From assembly GCF_035917575.1 (NCBI RefSeq), contig NZ_CP109090.1:3038001-3102000 (forward strand): 64,000 nucleotides of DNA, read 5' to 3'. Below, piece after piece: positions 29,001 through 37,797 of the stretch (positions are counted from its first letter, which is position 1; each line of letters begins with the position of its first letter). Both the position numbers and the translations under genes were made by a program. The notes below the pieces were generated by a model. The model made no database searches. It saw only the letters and a list, made by a program, of their open reading frames with translations, and was not told the origin of the DNA. The DNA is from Streptomyces sp. NBC_01788. GTDB lineage: Bacteria; Actinomycetota; Actinomycetes; Streptomycetales; Streptomycetaceae.

Positions 29001-30766
29001 CCAACGGCATGCGTCCCAGGACGCTGAACAGCAGCCTGCAGGGGTCCACGATCCTCGTGCTCGAACCGGCCACCACGCTCGAAGCCCTGATGGCCGTGGA
29101 CCGTGAGCTCCGTTGGCGCATGGGAGAGTCCGGATGCAGGCGGGTTCTGGAGGCGCAGCAGCGTCAGGAGGAGGACCAGAAGGTCAAGAACGCGCTGAAG
29201 GCCGTTCGTGAGGCCGACGACGTGGTGACCAAGCTCCTCCTGCTGCTGGGTGCCGAGACCCTGCGGGATCGTCTGCCTGCCGGCCTGATGGACGGCGAGC
29301 GCGCGGAGAACGACGGAGTCGAGCCCACCGGCCATCGCATCGCACAGATGGGATTCAACGCGCACGGAGACAGCGTCCTGCAGGTGCACGCCCGTGACCT
29401 GCAGAACCTCTACCCGAGCCATGCCCCGGCGTCGTTCACGGGCGCCTCCACCGCGGTGGCGTTCGTGACGGATCTCCGTTTCCCGGACGCCTTCGCCGGA
29501 TTCCGGGCGCCGTCGTTGGAGTCGCGGATCGACGTGGACGGACCGCGGCACTTTCCGCGGCTGCACGACTACCAAGAGCGGCTGGCCGCCAACGTCTTCA
29601 CCATGTTGGACCGGATCGTCCCGCAGCGCGGCATGCTGTCCCTGCCGACCGGTGCGGGCAAGACGCGTGTGACTGCCGAGGCAGTGATCCGCTGGGTCAA
29701 GCAGGCCGGTCGCCTCGACGGGCCGATCCTGTGGATCGCTCAGACCGAGGAGTTGTGCGAACAGGCCGTCCAGAGCTGGAAGTTCGTCTGGGAGAAAGTC
29801 GGCGCCGAGACGCCGCTGGCGATCAATCGACTGTGGTCGACGAACGAGGCGGGTCCCGTCACCGACCGACCGCAGTTGGTCGTCGCCACGGACGCCAAGC
29901 TTCAGCAGCCGAATTGTCTCGCCGCGGATGCCTACGCCTGGCTGCGTGACCCCGCCCTCGTCATCGTCGACGAGGCACACACCGCCATCACCCCTCGCTA
30001 TACCGAGATCCTGGCACACCTGGGACTGACGACGTCGCGCACCGACCGTCATCTCCTGGGGCTCACCGCGACGCCGTTCCGCAACACCAACCAGGACGAG
30101 ACGCGCCGTCTGATCAATCGCTTCGGTGGCCGGCGTCTTGACGACGGGGTCTTCGCAGGCGGCGACGCGTACGCCGAGCTGCAGGAACTCGGCATGCTGG
30201 CACAGGTCGAGCACCGCCTGCTGCGAGGCGGCACGATCACCCTGACCCGTGAGGAGAAGGAGCGTGCCGAACAGTTGAGCATTCTGTCCAGGGCGGCCGA
30301 GCAGCGGCTGGCCGACGACCACGACCGCAGCACCCGTATCGTGTCCGAGATCTCGGCCATGCCGAAGGACTGGCCGGTGCTGGTCTTCGCGACCTCGGTC
30401 GACCACGCCAAGTACTTGGCGGCGAAGCTGCGAGACCTGGACATCACCGCCACCGCCGTCGACTCCACCACGTCGGCCAGTGAACGTCGCCGACGCATCG
30501 ACGACTTCCGAGCGGGCCGGACCCGTGTTCTCACCAACTACGGCGTCCTCACCCAGGGCTTCGACGCCCCCGCCACCCGAGCTGTTGTCGTCGCTCGCCC
30601 GGTGTACAGCCCCAACGTGTACCAGCAGATGATCGGGCGCGGTCTGCGTGGTCCCCTCAACGGCGGCAAGGAGACCTGCCTGATCCTCAACGTCCGCGAC
30701 AACATCCAGAACTTCGACACCGCCCTCGCCTTCACCCAGTTCGAGCACCTGTGGAGCAGCAAGTGA
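26012..30766 (+). CDS. GHKL ATPase / SF2 helicase fusion protein
   Basis: A 1584-residue protein that starts with GTG 26012 (GGAG 4 nt upstream). Residues about 40-150 are a sacsin/HSP90-like GHKL domain: LFELVQNAADEIAA (N-box), YCANEGTAVTPEGAETI and IGRFGVGVKSVLVV (lid). A long middle region follows with no motif I can name. Residues about 1190-1584 are a superfamily 2 helicase: HDYQERLAANVFTML, Walker A LSLPTGAGKTRVTAE near 1212, VIVDEAHTAI near 1319, LLGLTATPFRN, FATSVDHAKYLAAKL and YQQMIGRGLRGPLNGGKE (motif VI). It probably remodels or translocates on foreign DNA. It is the first gene of a coupled operon with a UvrD-like helicase, DrmA and DrmB. Confidence 0.88.
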   Translation: MSPELTPMLKTVVDQSSRVLKTYAVDPGLIPEHANGERRITQGGYGDRQLFELVQNAADEIAAAPGGSVHVVLTNTHLYCANEGTAVTPEGAETILRMSMSRKRGGQIGRFGVGVKSVLVVTDTPQFFSRTGSFGFDREWAYEKIRSVPEVKARLGEEFEAPVLRMARPLDEAVERAADPVLDELLGWATTVVRLPLLDGAADRLDQDMHGGKSAGSREEFPVGFQLFSPHVAKVILEDRRPRPVVRRTLTVERDQGLHTVREERPGRPPSASRWRVFTLTHEPTGAARSSAGELHDRVSLDISWAVREYEEETAGIMSSPKGRGRFWSFFPTKYEMTLSGILNGAWKTNEDRQNLLDSSPFNQEMIRVAARLVVESLPGLAPAEDPAAYLPLLPGRARESETVSWADRYLTERIWEATAHRPSLPDQDGRLCVPRDLNIHPSLGKDNKSLVRWLTLWNSYPGRPTNWLHPSVEATDLRAGKVEHILKAAKRQRASVREWLEALVTDGTAGASATAVRIVADMVQSSSPYADEARTARIVLTEEHGMVAPVVGKVFRRTDQDGLRESLVYIDTALSDDPSLASSLAVLGIRDADVRGRFVSVLEQGFTSYGPQEWTRFWELFHHAGSSHLSHEVVRRVPEPLRTLYVRTSDGRFRPMRDCLLPGPVVSSETDPSVTVDDRFHSDDMAFFREVGLRDRPTGGHRPEQEPWFEQYREGMHKGYCATLPNQASRPTLARIKLEGAAVGGPLHLLPELSKEARANFLKALPEEALVDNWTLQVGAQVGTRRAVASPMRWMLKRHGRVPTSQGIRPIAEAVGPQLAAYSDVLPVAQISAEKARKLRLATSVEDVPDSFWDQLLEKLQHSEDDAFVGNTYVLLTRLEVSFPDSLTRCRIGDEWGTRPDGEIAVASSQEEYRALRSEGLPALLAASAEDAALLVKQWGMLPYADVISRETRHEPAGEPVPLKEAYPTLRQMRGSQVDQYALLRCKVLEEVTRTPNGMRPRTLNSSLQGSTILVLEPATTLEALMAVDRELRWRMGESGCRRVLEAQQRQEEDQKVKNALKAVREADDVVTKLLLLLGAETLRDRLPAGLMDGERAENDGVEPTGHRIAQMGFNAHGDSVLQVHARDLQNLYPSHAPASFTGASTAVAFVTDLRFPDAFAGFRAPSLESRIDVDGPRHFPRLHDYQERLAANVFTMLDRIVPQRGMLSLPTGAGKTRVTAEAVIRWVKQAGRLDGPILWIAQTEELCEQAVQSWKFVWEKVGAETPLAINRLWSTNEAGPVTDRPQLVVATDAKLQQPNCLAADAYAWLRDPALVIVDEAHTAITPRYTEILAHLGLTTSRTDRHLLGLTATPFRNTNQDETRRLINRFGGRRLDDGVFAGGDAYAELQELGMLAQVEHRLLRGGTITLTREEKERAEQLSILSRAAEQRLADDHDRSTRIVSEISAMPKDWPVLVFATSVDHAKYLAAKLRDLDITATAVDSTTSASERRRRIDDFRAGRTRVLTNYGVLTQGFDAPATRAVVVARPVYSPNVYQQMIGRGLRGPLNGGKETCLILNVRDNIQNFDTALAFTQFEHLWSSK

Positions 30767-32679
30767 CCGATCCTCACGGTGACAGCCCTCCGCTCACCGA
30801 CGAGCAGCAGGCCGTCGTCGACCTCCCCTGGGACACCCGCCTCCTGGTCATGGCAGGGGCGGGTTCCGGCAAGACCCACACAGTCGTGCGCCGCCTCGAC
30901 GCCCTGGTGGGGCACGAGGATCCGGAGGAGGCGCTGGAGGCGGGTGAGATCCTCGTCCTGAGTTTCTCCCGCGCCGCTGTCCGTGAACTGCGGGACCGGA
31001 TCGCCCGACACGGCGATCGGGCCCGCAGGGTGCGGGTCCAGACCTTCGACTCGTGGGCGTACCAGTTGCTCGTGCAGGCCTACCCGGACGAGGAATGGGC
31101 GGCGCGCAGCTTCGACGATCGCATCCGCGCAGCCGCGGATGCGATCGAGAAGGGCGCGGTGGAAGCCACCGAGCTCGGTGCTCCCTCGCATGTGGTGATC
31201 GACGAGGCACAGGATCTGGTGGGCGACCGTCGAGACCTGGTGGAGGCCTTGCTCGACCGCTTCCAGCGTTCCTGCGGGTTCACCGTGGTCGGCGACTCCG
31301 CCCAGGGCATCTACGGCTTCCAGATCGAGGACCCGACGGAGCGAGCCGGGGAGACGGATCGGTTCTTCGCGTGGCTGCGAGAGTCCTACGACGACCTCGT
31401 CGAACTCAGTCTGACCGCGAACTTCCGTGCGAAGAGCGCTGACGCCCGTACCGCCCTCGCCCTCGGCCCCCGACTGCAGAACCTGACCATCTCCCCGAAC
31501 GGCCTGGAGACCGCGGCCGCGACGCTCCACGCCGAGCTGCGCGACCGGCTGCTCGATCTGCCTGACCTCGGAGACCTGACCGACGGGTTCGCGCTGGACG
31601 CGTTGAAGGCGTTCCCCGGCACCTGCGCGATCCTCACCCGTGACAACCGTCAGGCGCTCGCCGTCTCGGAACTCTTGCACGAGCACGGGGTGGAACACGC
31701 GCTGAAGCGTTCGCTGCAGGACCGGGTCGTGCCGTACTGGGTGGCCGAGCTGCTGCGCCGGAGCGAGTCATTGACTCTCACCGAGGATCGTTTCCTGGAG
31801 CTGCTCGCAGAGATCCCGTTGCCTCCGGGCGTCGAGCCGCAGCGATGCTGGCGGTCGTTGCGTGCTCCGACCCGACGCACGGGCCGCGGCCTCGTCGATG
31901 TTGCCGCCGTACGGCGTCTGGTGGCAGAAGGTCGTTTCCCCGACGAGCTGGGGGACCCGGAATCGGCTCGGTTGATCGTCTCCACGGTTCACCGGGCCAA
32001 GGGCCTGGAGTACGACCGCGTACTGCTGCTGTCGCCCCCTTCCATCGCCGAGCTGCAGAAGACGCACCAAGATCTCGACGTGCCGGCCGAGGCGCGGGCT
32101 CTCTACGTGGCCATGACGCGGGCCCGCGAGGACCTGTATCACGCGGCAGGCCCGGACACCTCCCGTATACGGCGCCACCGCGCCACCGGCCGCTGGTACC
32201 TGGGCGGTTGGAAGAAGTACGAGCGTTACGGCATCCAGGCCCGGCCCGGAGACATCCACCGTGAGGAGCCTCCCAACTCGCACGACGCGGACATGTCTGC
32301 GGTCGAGACGCAGACCTACCTGTTGGAGCACGCTCGTCCCGGGGATGCGGTGACGCTACGGATGCGTCATCCGCTCCCCGTGGAACCAGGCCAGAGCCCG
32401 CCGTACGACCTGGTCCATCGCGATCGAGTCATCGGCGAGGCCTCCGAGCGCTTCCGTCGTGACCTGCATGCCGTGGAGATGATCTCGCGCTCCTGGGAGG
32501 TCACCTGGCCCGCCGAGATCGTCGGCCTGCGCGTGGACACTCTGGAGACGGTCGCGGGCAGCACAGCGGCCGGGGCCAACACCGGCCTCGGCGGCCACGG
32601 GGTATGGATCGCCCCTCGCATCACCGGAATCGGAAGGTATCGACGCGGAGAACGCGCCGTCGGGGAGGAACAAGGATGA
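30763..32679 (+). CDS. UvrD/Rep-like superfamily 1 helicase
   Basis: A 638-residue helicase from GTG 30763, overlapping the previous stop (GTGA) with GGAG 6 nt upstream; an in-frame GTG at 30751 is less likely. Motifs: LTDEQQAVVDLPWDTRLLVM (Q motif), AGAGSGKTHTVVRR (Walker A), LVLSFSRAAVRELRDRI, VVIDEAQDLVGDR (II), VVGDSAQGIYGFQ (III), STVHRAKGLEYDRVLLL (V) and ALYVAMTRAREDLYHAAG (VI). It lacks an obvious nuclease domain. SF1 helicases unwind DNA 3' to 5' and here likely cooperate with the two SF2 proteins of the operon. Confidence 0.92.
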   Translation: MTDPHGDSPPLTDEQQAVVDLPWDTRLLVMAGAGSGKTHTVVRRLDALVGHEDPEEALEAGEILVLSFSRAAVRELRDRIARHGDRARRVRVQTFDSWAYQLLVQAYPDEEWAARSFDDRIRAAADAIEKGAVEATELGAPSHVVIDEAQDLVGDRRDLVEALLDRFQRSCGFTVVGDSAQGIYGFQIEDPTERAGETDRFFAWLRESYDDLVELSLTANFRAKSADARTALALGPRLQNLTISPNGLETAAATLHAELRDRLLDLPDLGDLTDGFALDALKAFPGTCAILTRDNRQALAVSELLHEHGVEHALKRSLQDRVVPYWVAELLRRSESLTLTEDRFLELLAEIPLPPGVEPQRCWRSLRAPTRRTGRGLVDVAAVRRLVAEGRFPDELGDPESARLIVSTVHRAKGLEYDRVLLLSPPSIAELQKTHQDLDVPAEARALYVAMTRAREDLYHAAGPDTSRIRRHRATGRWYLGGWKKYERYGIQARPGDIHREEPPNSHDADMSAVETQTYLLEHARPGDAVTLRMRHPLPVEPGQSPPYDLVHRDRVIGEASERFRRDLHAVEMISRSWEVTWPAEIVGLRVDTLETVAGSTAAGANTGLGGHGVWIAPRITGIGRYRRGERAVGEEQG

Positions 32680-35600
32680 CGCACGGGAAGAACCCGCACG
32701 CCGAGCACTATCGGGTCCGTGAGGAGCTGGTGGCCCGGCTGCGCCGCGAGCTCCTCGGACCGGACGTCGAGGCGGGGGACGACCCGGTCGATGTCCTCAC
32801 CCAGGACGCCCCGATCACCCGCTACCCGATCGGTGTGCTGTACCCGAGGGCCGCCGACCGCGAGGGCCGACGTCGGCAGATGGAGGACGCCGAAGAGAAT
32901 GAAGGGCTGGACGAGGCACCGCTGCCCGGCAACGACAGCCGCGACGAGACGGGTGACTCCGTCGAACCACCGGTCTCCGGTGATCGACGGCCCTCGACCA
33001 TGGGCCTCACCTTCGCCGTGGCACCCCAAGTCAGTTCCGAGATCGTGATCTCCGCGCGTGCCGCCGTGTACGACCCCGTGGACGCCGAGGGTCGGCCGGT
33101 CTCGGCCCGGCGAGCGGAAGCCAGGACCACGAGTGACCAGCGCGAGCACTGGCGACGACGGGAACTGGAGCTACCGGACACAACGGTCGACGTCACACGG
33201 CCCGGGCCGCTCGAGCCGACTCCCGTTCTCGCCGATGGTGTGGAGTTGCACGTCCTCGTACGACCGGCCGGCACGTCCTCCGGCACGGTCACCGTCACGG
33301 TCACCCTGATCAATAAGCAGGTCGTGGGCGAACGGGAGCTCCAGGACGCGTTCGCCCTGTTCCAGCCGAGCCTGAGGATCAGGGCGGCCAACGGCGCGTC
33401 CGCGTTCGTGGACCGCCCAGCCGCTCTGTCCGCCGTCGACTCGGAGTTGGCCACGAGTCGCCTGCTGTACCGCCATGCCCCCACCTTCGCCGTGGGACAC
33501 GGCTGCTCCGCCGACTGGGACTGGACGCCCCCGCCGGTCGGTCTGACCGACATAGAGCGTGCTGCGATCGACGAGATCCGCTCCGAGTTCCTGCCCTCGC
33601 ACGAAGTGCTGCTGACCGACTCCAACCCGGAGATCGACGACTCCGCCCTCGGCATGCTCGGCCTCGCCGAGCGCCCCGACACCGAGGTGCTCGATGCGTT
33701 GCGCGGGCTGGCCCGAGGGTACGAGCAGTGGATCGAGGCCAAGGCCTCGGAGGCCGCCTCGCTTGCCGGCACCTTCTACGAGGAGCCCGCGCACGAACGA
33801 CTCGACGCCTGCCGCGAAGCCCTCGGGCGCATGCGGGAGGGCATCCGGATCCTGTCGGACAAGCCGGAGGTCATGGAGGCCTTCCGGCTGGCCAACCGGG
33901 CGATGGCGGAGCAGCGTGCGCGCAGCGTCTGGGTGAAGGCCGGCCGTACGGGTACGCCCGACCTGTCGGTCCAGCGCTGGCGACCGTTCCAGATCGCTTT
34001 CATGCTCCTGTGCCTGCGCGGCGTCGACGACCCGAACCACCCCGATCGCAAGATCTCGGATCTGCTCTGGTTCCCCACAGGCGGTGGCAAGACCGAGGCC
34101 TACCTCGGGCTGATCGCCTTCACCACGTTTCTGCGCCGGCTGCGCCTCGGGGCGGACGGCGGTGGCGTCACCGTGCTCATGCGGTACACGCTGCGGCTGC
34201 TCACCCTCCAGCAGTTCGAACGCGCCACGATCCTCATCTGCGCGATGGAGCTGATGCGCAGGGCCGACCCGAACCGTCTGGGCGAGGAGGGCATCTCGAT
34301 CGGCATGTGGGTCGGCAAGTCGGCCACGCCGAACGATCTGAAGACGGCCGACGAGAAGCTGCTCAAACTGCGCGGAGGGCAGAGCCTGCAGAAGGAGAAC
34401 CCGGTTCAGCTGCACGCCTGCCCCTGGTGCGGCACGGCACTGGACGCCCACAACTACTCCGTGGACGAGGACGACGTCCGCATGGACGTGCGCTGCCCCG
34501 GCCCCGGCTGTGACTTCGCCTCCGGCCTGCCGGTGAACCTCGTGGACCAGACGGTCTACAAGGCTCGCCCCACCCTTGTCATCGCCACTGTCGACAAGTT
34601 CGCCTCCATGCCGTGGCGCGAGCAGACGGCGGCACTGTTCAACCTGGACCGTCCCGGCGACGCAACCCCGCGTCCAGAGCTGATCGTCCAGGACGAACTC
34701 CACCTGATCTCCGGCCCGCTCGGCACCCTGACCGGCTTGTACGAGACGGCCGTCGACGCCCTCGCCGACCAGCCGAAGGTGATCGCCTCCACGGCGACCA
34801 TCCGTCGCGCGGCCGACCAGGGACGGAACCTCTTCGACCGGGACGTACGCCAGTTCCCGCCGGCCGGTCTGGACGCGCGGGACTCCTGGTTCGCCGTGGA
34901 GACCGGTCGTGACACCAAGGCCAGTCGACGCTACGTAGGGCTGCTCGCCCCTGGCACCAGCCAGTCGACCCTCCTCATCCGCACGTACTCGGCCCTGCTT
35001 CACCAGGCCATGTGCGCGACGACGAGCGTCGAGGTCCGGGACGCGTACTGGACGCTGGTCGGCTACTTCAACAGTCTTCGCCTGCTGTCGGCCGCCGAGC
35101 TCCAGGTGAATGACGACGTCGAGGACTACCTGCGGCTCCTCGCCGATCGCGACGGCACCGAAGTGCGCCCCTCGAACCGCTACTCGGAACTGACGAGCCG
35201 GGTCGACGCGAGCCTGATTCCGGCCCGGCTCAAGGAGATCGAGAAGCGCTACCCGGATGCCGACGTCCGCGACGTCCTCCTGGCCACCAACATGATCGCC
35301 GTCGGCGTCGACGTGGATCGTCTCGGCCTGATGGCGGTAATGGGCCAACCCCAGACCACGGCCGAGTACATCCAGGCCACCAGCCGCGTGGGCCGCGCCC
35401 ACCCGGGCCTGGTCGCCGTGATGCTGAACTCGACCCGGCCCCGGGACCGTTCGCACTACGAAAACTTCCTGCATTTCCATTCCGCGCTCTACCGCGAGGT
35501 GGAGTCGACGTCCGTGACGCCGTTCTCCGCCCGTTCGCGCGACCGCGGTCTGCACGCAGTGATCGTGGCGCTGACTCGCATCCTTGTCCCCGAGGCCCGG

Positions 35601-35924
35601 GCGAACGATGCCGCCGGTCGGATCGACGCGTACGTGGACCGCTTGTACTCGGAGATCAAGCCGTTGCTGACGAGCCGCGTTTTCCAGGTCGCTCATGAGG
35701 AACTGCAGGACACCTCCGACGCCTTCGACGAATTCGTCGACTGGTGGCAGGAGATGGCGAGCGGACACGGGGGGCTGCTGTACGTGCCCGATCGCCGCAG
35801 TCCCGCTCCCGCCCTACTCAAACCGTTCGACGACGAGTCCGAGGACACCGCCGGCTGGCGCACCCTGTGGAGCCTGCGCGATGTCGATGCCGAGTCCGGT
35901 CTTTTTCTGGAGGCTTCCCGATGA
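32676..35924 (+). CDS. drmA: DrmA-like helicase (DISARM family)
   Basis: A 1082-residue protein; ATG 32676 overlaps the UvrD stop (ATGA) with GGAGG upstream. The N-terminal 400 residues match the DrmA accessory region. The helicase core has LWFPTGGGKTEAYLGLIAFT (Walker A near 466), a divergent motif II LIVQDELHLISGPLG, IASTATIRRAADQGRNLF, LLATNMIAVGVDVDRLGLM and TTAEYIQATSRVGRAHPG (motif VI). A zinc ribbon (CPWCGTAL...CPGPGCDF) is inserted at about 581-613. In DISARM, DrmA with DrmB forms the DNA-engaging core that restricts unmodified phage DNA. It directly precedes DrmB, the canonical order. Confidence 0.88.
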   Translation: MTHGKNPHAEHYRVREELVARLRRELLGPDVEAGDDPVDVLTQDAPITRYPIGVLYPRAADREGRRRQMEDAEENEGLDEAPLPGNDSRDETGDSVEPPVSGDRRPSTMGLTFAVAPQVSSEIVISARAAVYDPVDAEGRPVSARRAEARTTSDQREHWRRRELELPDTTVDVTRPGPLEPTPVLADGVELHVLVRPAGTSSGTVTVTVTLINKQVVGERELQDAFALFQPSLRIRAANGASAFVDRPAALSAVDSELATSRLLYRHAPTFAVGHGCSADWDWTPPPVGLTDIERAAIDEIRSEFLPSHEVLLTDSNPEIDDSALGMLGLAERPDTEVLDALRGLARGYEQWIEAKASEAASLAGTFYEEPAHERLDACREALGRMREGIRILSDKPEVMEAFRLANRAMAEQRARSVWVKAGRTGTPDLSVQRWRPFQIAFMLLCLRGVDDPNHPDRKISDLLWFPTGGGKTEAYLGLIAFTTFLRRLRLGADGGGVTVLMRYTLRLLTLQQFERATILICAMELMRRADPNRLGEEGISIGMWVGKSATPNDLKTADEKLLKLRGGQSLQKENPVQLHACPWCGTALDAHNYSVDEDDVRMDVRCPGPGCDFASGLPVNLVDQTVYKARPTLVIATVDKFASMPWREQTAALFNLDRPGDATPRPELIVQDELHLISGPLGTLTGLYETAVDALADQPKVIASTATIRRAADQGRNLFDRDVRQFPPAGLDARDSWFAVETGRDTKASRRYVGLLAPGTSQSTLLIRTYSALLHQAMCATTSVEVRDAYWTLVGYFNSLRLLSAAELQVNDDVEDYLRLLADRDGTEVRPSNRYSELTSRVDASLIPARLKEIEKRYPDADVRDVLLATNMIAVGVDVDRLGLMAVMGQPQTTAEYIQATSRVGRAHPGLVAVMLNSTRPRDRSHYENFLHFHSALYREVESTSVTPFSARSRDRGLHAVIVALTRILVPEARANDAAGRIDAYVDRLYSEIKPLLTSRVFQVAHEELQDTSDAFDEFVDWWQEMASGHGGLLYVPDRRSPAPALLKPFDDESEDTAGWRTLWSLRDVDAESGLFLEASR

Positions 35925-37789
35925 CCCCGCCCGCCGCGCGGCGCAGCCGTCGTACCGACGGTGACTCGGCCGCGCCCCGCCTCGCCCTCCCTCGTCGCGG
36001 GTCGGTCCGCCGCTCCCAGATGATCACCACGTATGGAGTCGGATCGCTGATTGCCGTCGACAACGAGTCGTTCATCGTCTCCGGCATCGACGACGCCCAC
36101 CGGAGCTGGGCCCTCGACGAAGCGCCGATCATCCATGAGCACCGTCTCGCCCGGGTCCTGGGAGTGAAGCACTTCCGGCTGCCCCCGGCCTCCGAGGACA
36201 CGAGCAAGGACGGAGTACGCGTCCGGCGCTTCCCGCTCTGGCACTCGTGCCCGAGCTGCCAGTGCTTGCAACACATCCGGGACTTCAATCCCCCGACGAA
36301 CAAGAACGTCTGCACGGACTGCGACGACGAGCCCCTGGTGCCATCCCGTTTTGTCGTGGCCTGCGAGGACGGACACCTCGACGACTTCCCCTACTGGAAG
36401 TGGCTGCACCGCAAGAACCGCGAGGACGGCGCGACCGGTCGCTGCGGCGGGGAGATGAGCATGCGCTTCTCCGGTCGGAGCGCCTCGCTGCGTTCCGTGA
36501 TCATCTCGTGCACGTGCGGTGTGTCGGAAGTGTCCATGGAGGGCTCCTTCCGTCGCTCCGCCCTGACCGATCTCGGGGTGAGGTGCGAGGGCAGACGCCC
36601 CTGGCTCAAGGGCGCACCCGCCGAGTTCTGCCGTCAGGCGCCGCGCACACTCCAACGTGGTTCGTCCTCGGTCTGGCAGCCGGTACTGAAGTCCGCCCTC
36701 TCCATCCCGCCGTGGAGCGACGGTCTCGCCGCAAAGCTCTCCGAGCATTGGGAGACCCTGCGCTCGTTCTCGTCCCGCATGGAGATCGAGATCTACCTCA
36801 AGGGAGCGTTCCGGGGCGACGACTCGGTCACGGCCGACGCCGTAGTGGAGTTGCTGGCGGCCGAGCAGGAGGAGGACCCGGATCGGGAGAGCGACGCGGA
36901 CGCCGGTGCGGTGAGCCCCTACCAGGCCCTGCGCCGCCAGGAGTACGAGCGGCTCTGCTCCGGCAACGCGCTGCGGGACAAAGGTCGCGAGGAGCAGTTC
37001 ATCTGTGAGCCGCCGGTATCGAACCCGGAGGTTCTCGAGCCGTTCGGTGCAGCCAGGCCAATGTTGGTGAAGCGCCTGCGCGAGGTGCGGGCGCTCAAGG
37101 CGTTCACACGCATCGCGGACGCGGAGTCGAGTTCCGAGAGCCATGAGGCGGCCCTGTCCCTCACTCCCACCGACTGGCTCCCGGCGATGGAAGTGAGCGG
37201 TGAGGGCGTCTTCGTACGCCTGGACGAGAGCCGGCTGGACGAATGGGCCGAGTCCCACGCGGTGGCTGCACGCGTCGAGCAACTGCGCACCAACCACGAC
37301 CGCATGCTGCAGGAACGGGCCGCGGATCCGGCCGAGGCGCCTGTCTCACCCGCCACGCCCCGTCTGGTGCTACTGCACACTCTGGCGCATGTGCTGATCA
37401 ACGAGTGGAGCTTGGACGCCGGTTATCCCGCAGCGGCACTGCGCGAGCGCCTGTATACGGACGACACCATGGCCGGCTTCCTCATCTACACGGCGACCAG
37501 CGACTCTGCCGGCAGCCTCGGTGGCGTGGTGGCCCAGGGCGAGCCCGACCGCCTTGCCGAGGCGCTGCACTCGGCGCTGAGACGTGCCACCTGGTGCTCG
37601 GCCGACCCCCTGTGCGTCGAGGCAGGGGCGTCCGGCATCGGGGGCGCGAACCGGGCCGCGTGCCATGCCTGCGCGATGCTTCCCGAGACGAGTTGCGAGT
37701 ACAACAACATCCTGCTCGACCGCGCCCTGTTGGTGGGAACTCCGGAGGACCCCTCGGTGGGATTCTTCCGGCAGGTACTGACGGTCTGA
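35921..37789 (+). CDS. drmB: DrmB-like DUF1998 protein (DISARM family)
   Basis: A 622-residue protein whose ATG overlaps the drmA stop. It opens with RRSQMITTYGVGSLIAVDNE, has an N-terminal zinc site WHSCPSCQCLQHI...VCTDCDDEP (about 108-135) followed by FVVACEDGHLDDFPYWKWLH, and ends with the DUF1998 domain: LVLLHTLAHVLINEWSLDAG, GSLGGVVAQGEPDRLAEAL and a second cysteine cluster WCSADPLCVEAG...AACHACAMLPETSCEYNN. This is the DrmB partner of DrmA. The gene that usually completes DISARM, the PLD nuclease drmC, does not follow; an unrelated regulator on the opposite strand begins 8 bp away. Confidence 0.88.
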   Translation: MTPPAARRSRRTDGDSAAPRLALPRRGSVRRSQMITTYGVGSLIAVDNESFIVSGIDDAHRSWALDEAPIIHEHRLARVLGVKHFRLPPASEDTSKDGVRVRRFPLWHSCPSCQCLQHIRDFNPPTNKNVCTDCDDEPLVPSRFVVACEDGHLDDFPYWKWLHRKNREDGATGRCGGEMSMRFSGRSASLRSVIISCTCGVSEVSMEGSFRRSALTDLGVRCEGRRPWLKGAPAEFCRQAPRTLQRGSSSVWQPVLKSALSIPPWSDGLAAKLSEHWETLRSFSSRMEIEIYLKGAFRGDDSVTADAVVELLAAEQEEDPDRESDADAGAVSPYQALRRQEYERLCSGNALRDKGREEQFICEPPVSNPEVLEPFGAARPMLVKRLREVRALKAFTRIADAESSSESHEAALSLTPTDWLPAMEVSGEGVFVRLDESRLDEWAESHAVAARVEQLRTNHDRMLQERAADPAEAPVSPATPRLVLLHTLAHVLINEWSLDAGYPAAALRERLYTDDTMAGFLIYTATSDSAGSLGGVVAQGEPDRLAEALHSALRRATWCSADPLCVEAGASGIGGANRAACHACAMLPETSCEYNNILLDRALLVGTPEDPSVGFFRQVLTV

Positions 37790-37797
37790 GGCGAGTC

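Noticed and set aside
33171..35768. Open frame of about 865 codons antisense to the DrmA-like helicase
   Set aside because: High-GC shadow frame. It carries no recognisable domain and the opposite strand encodes a helicase with all motifs in order.
18558..37789. Calling the island a complete canonical DISARM system
   Set aside because: No phospholipase-D (HxK) nuclease DrmC was found among the genes read here, and several extra genes are present. I therefore call it DISARM-related.
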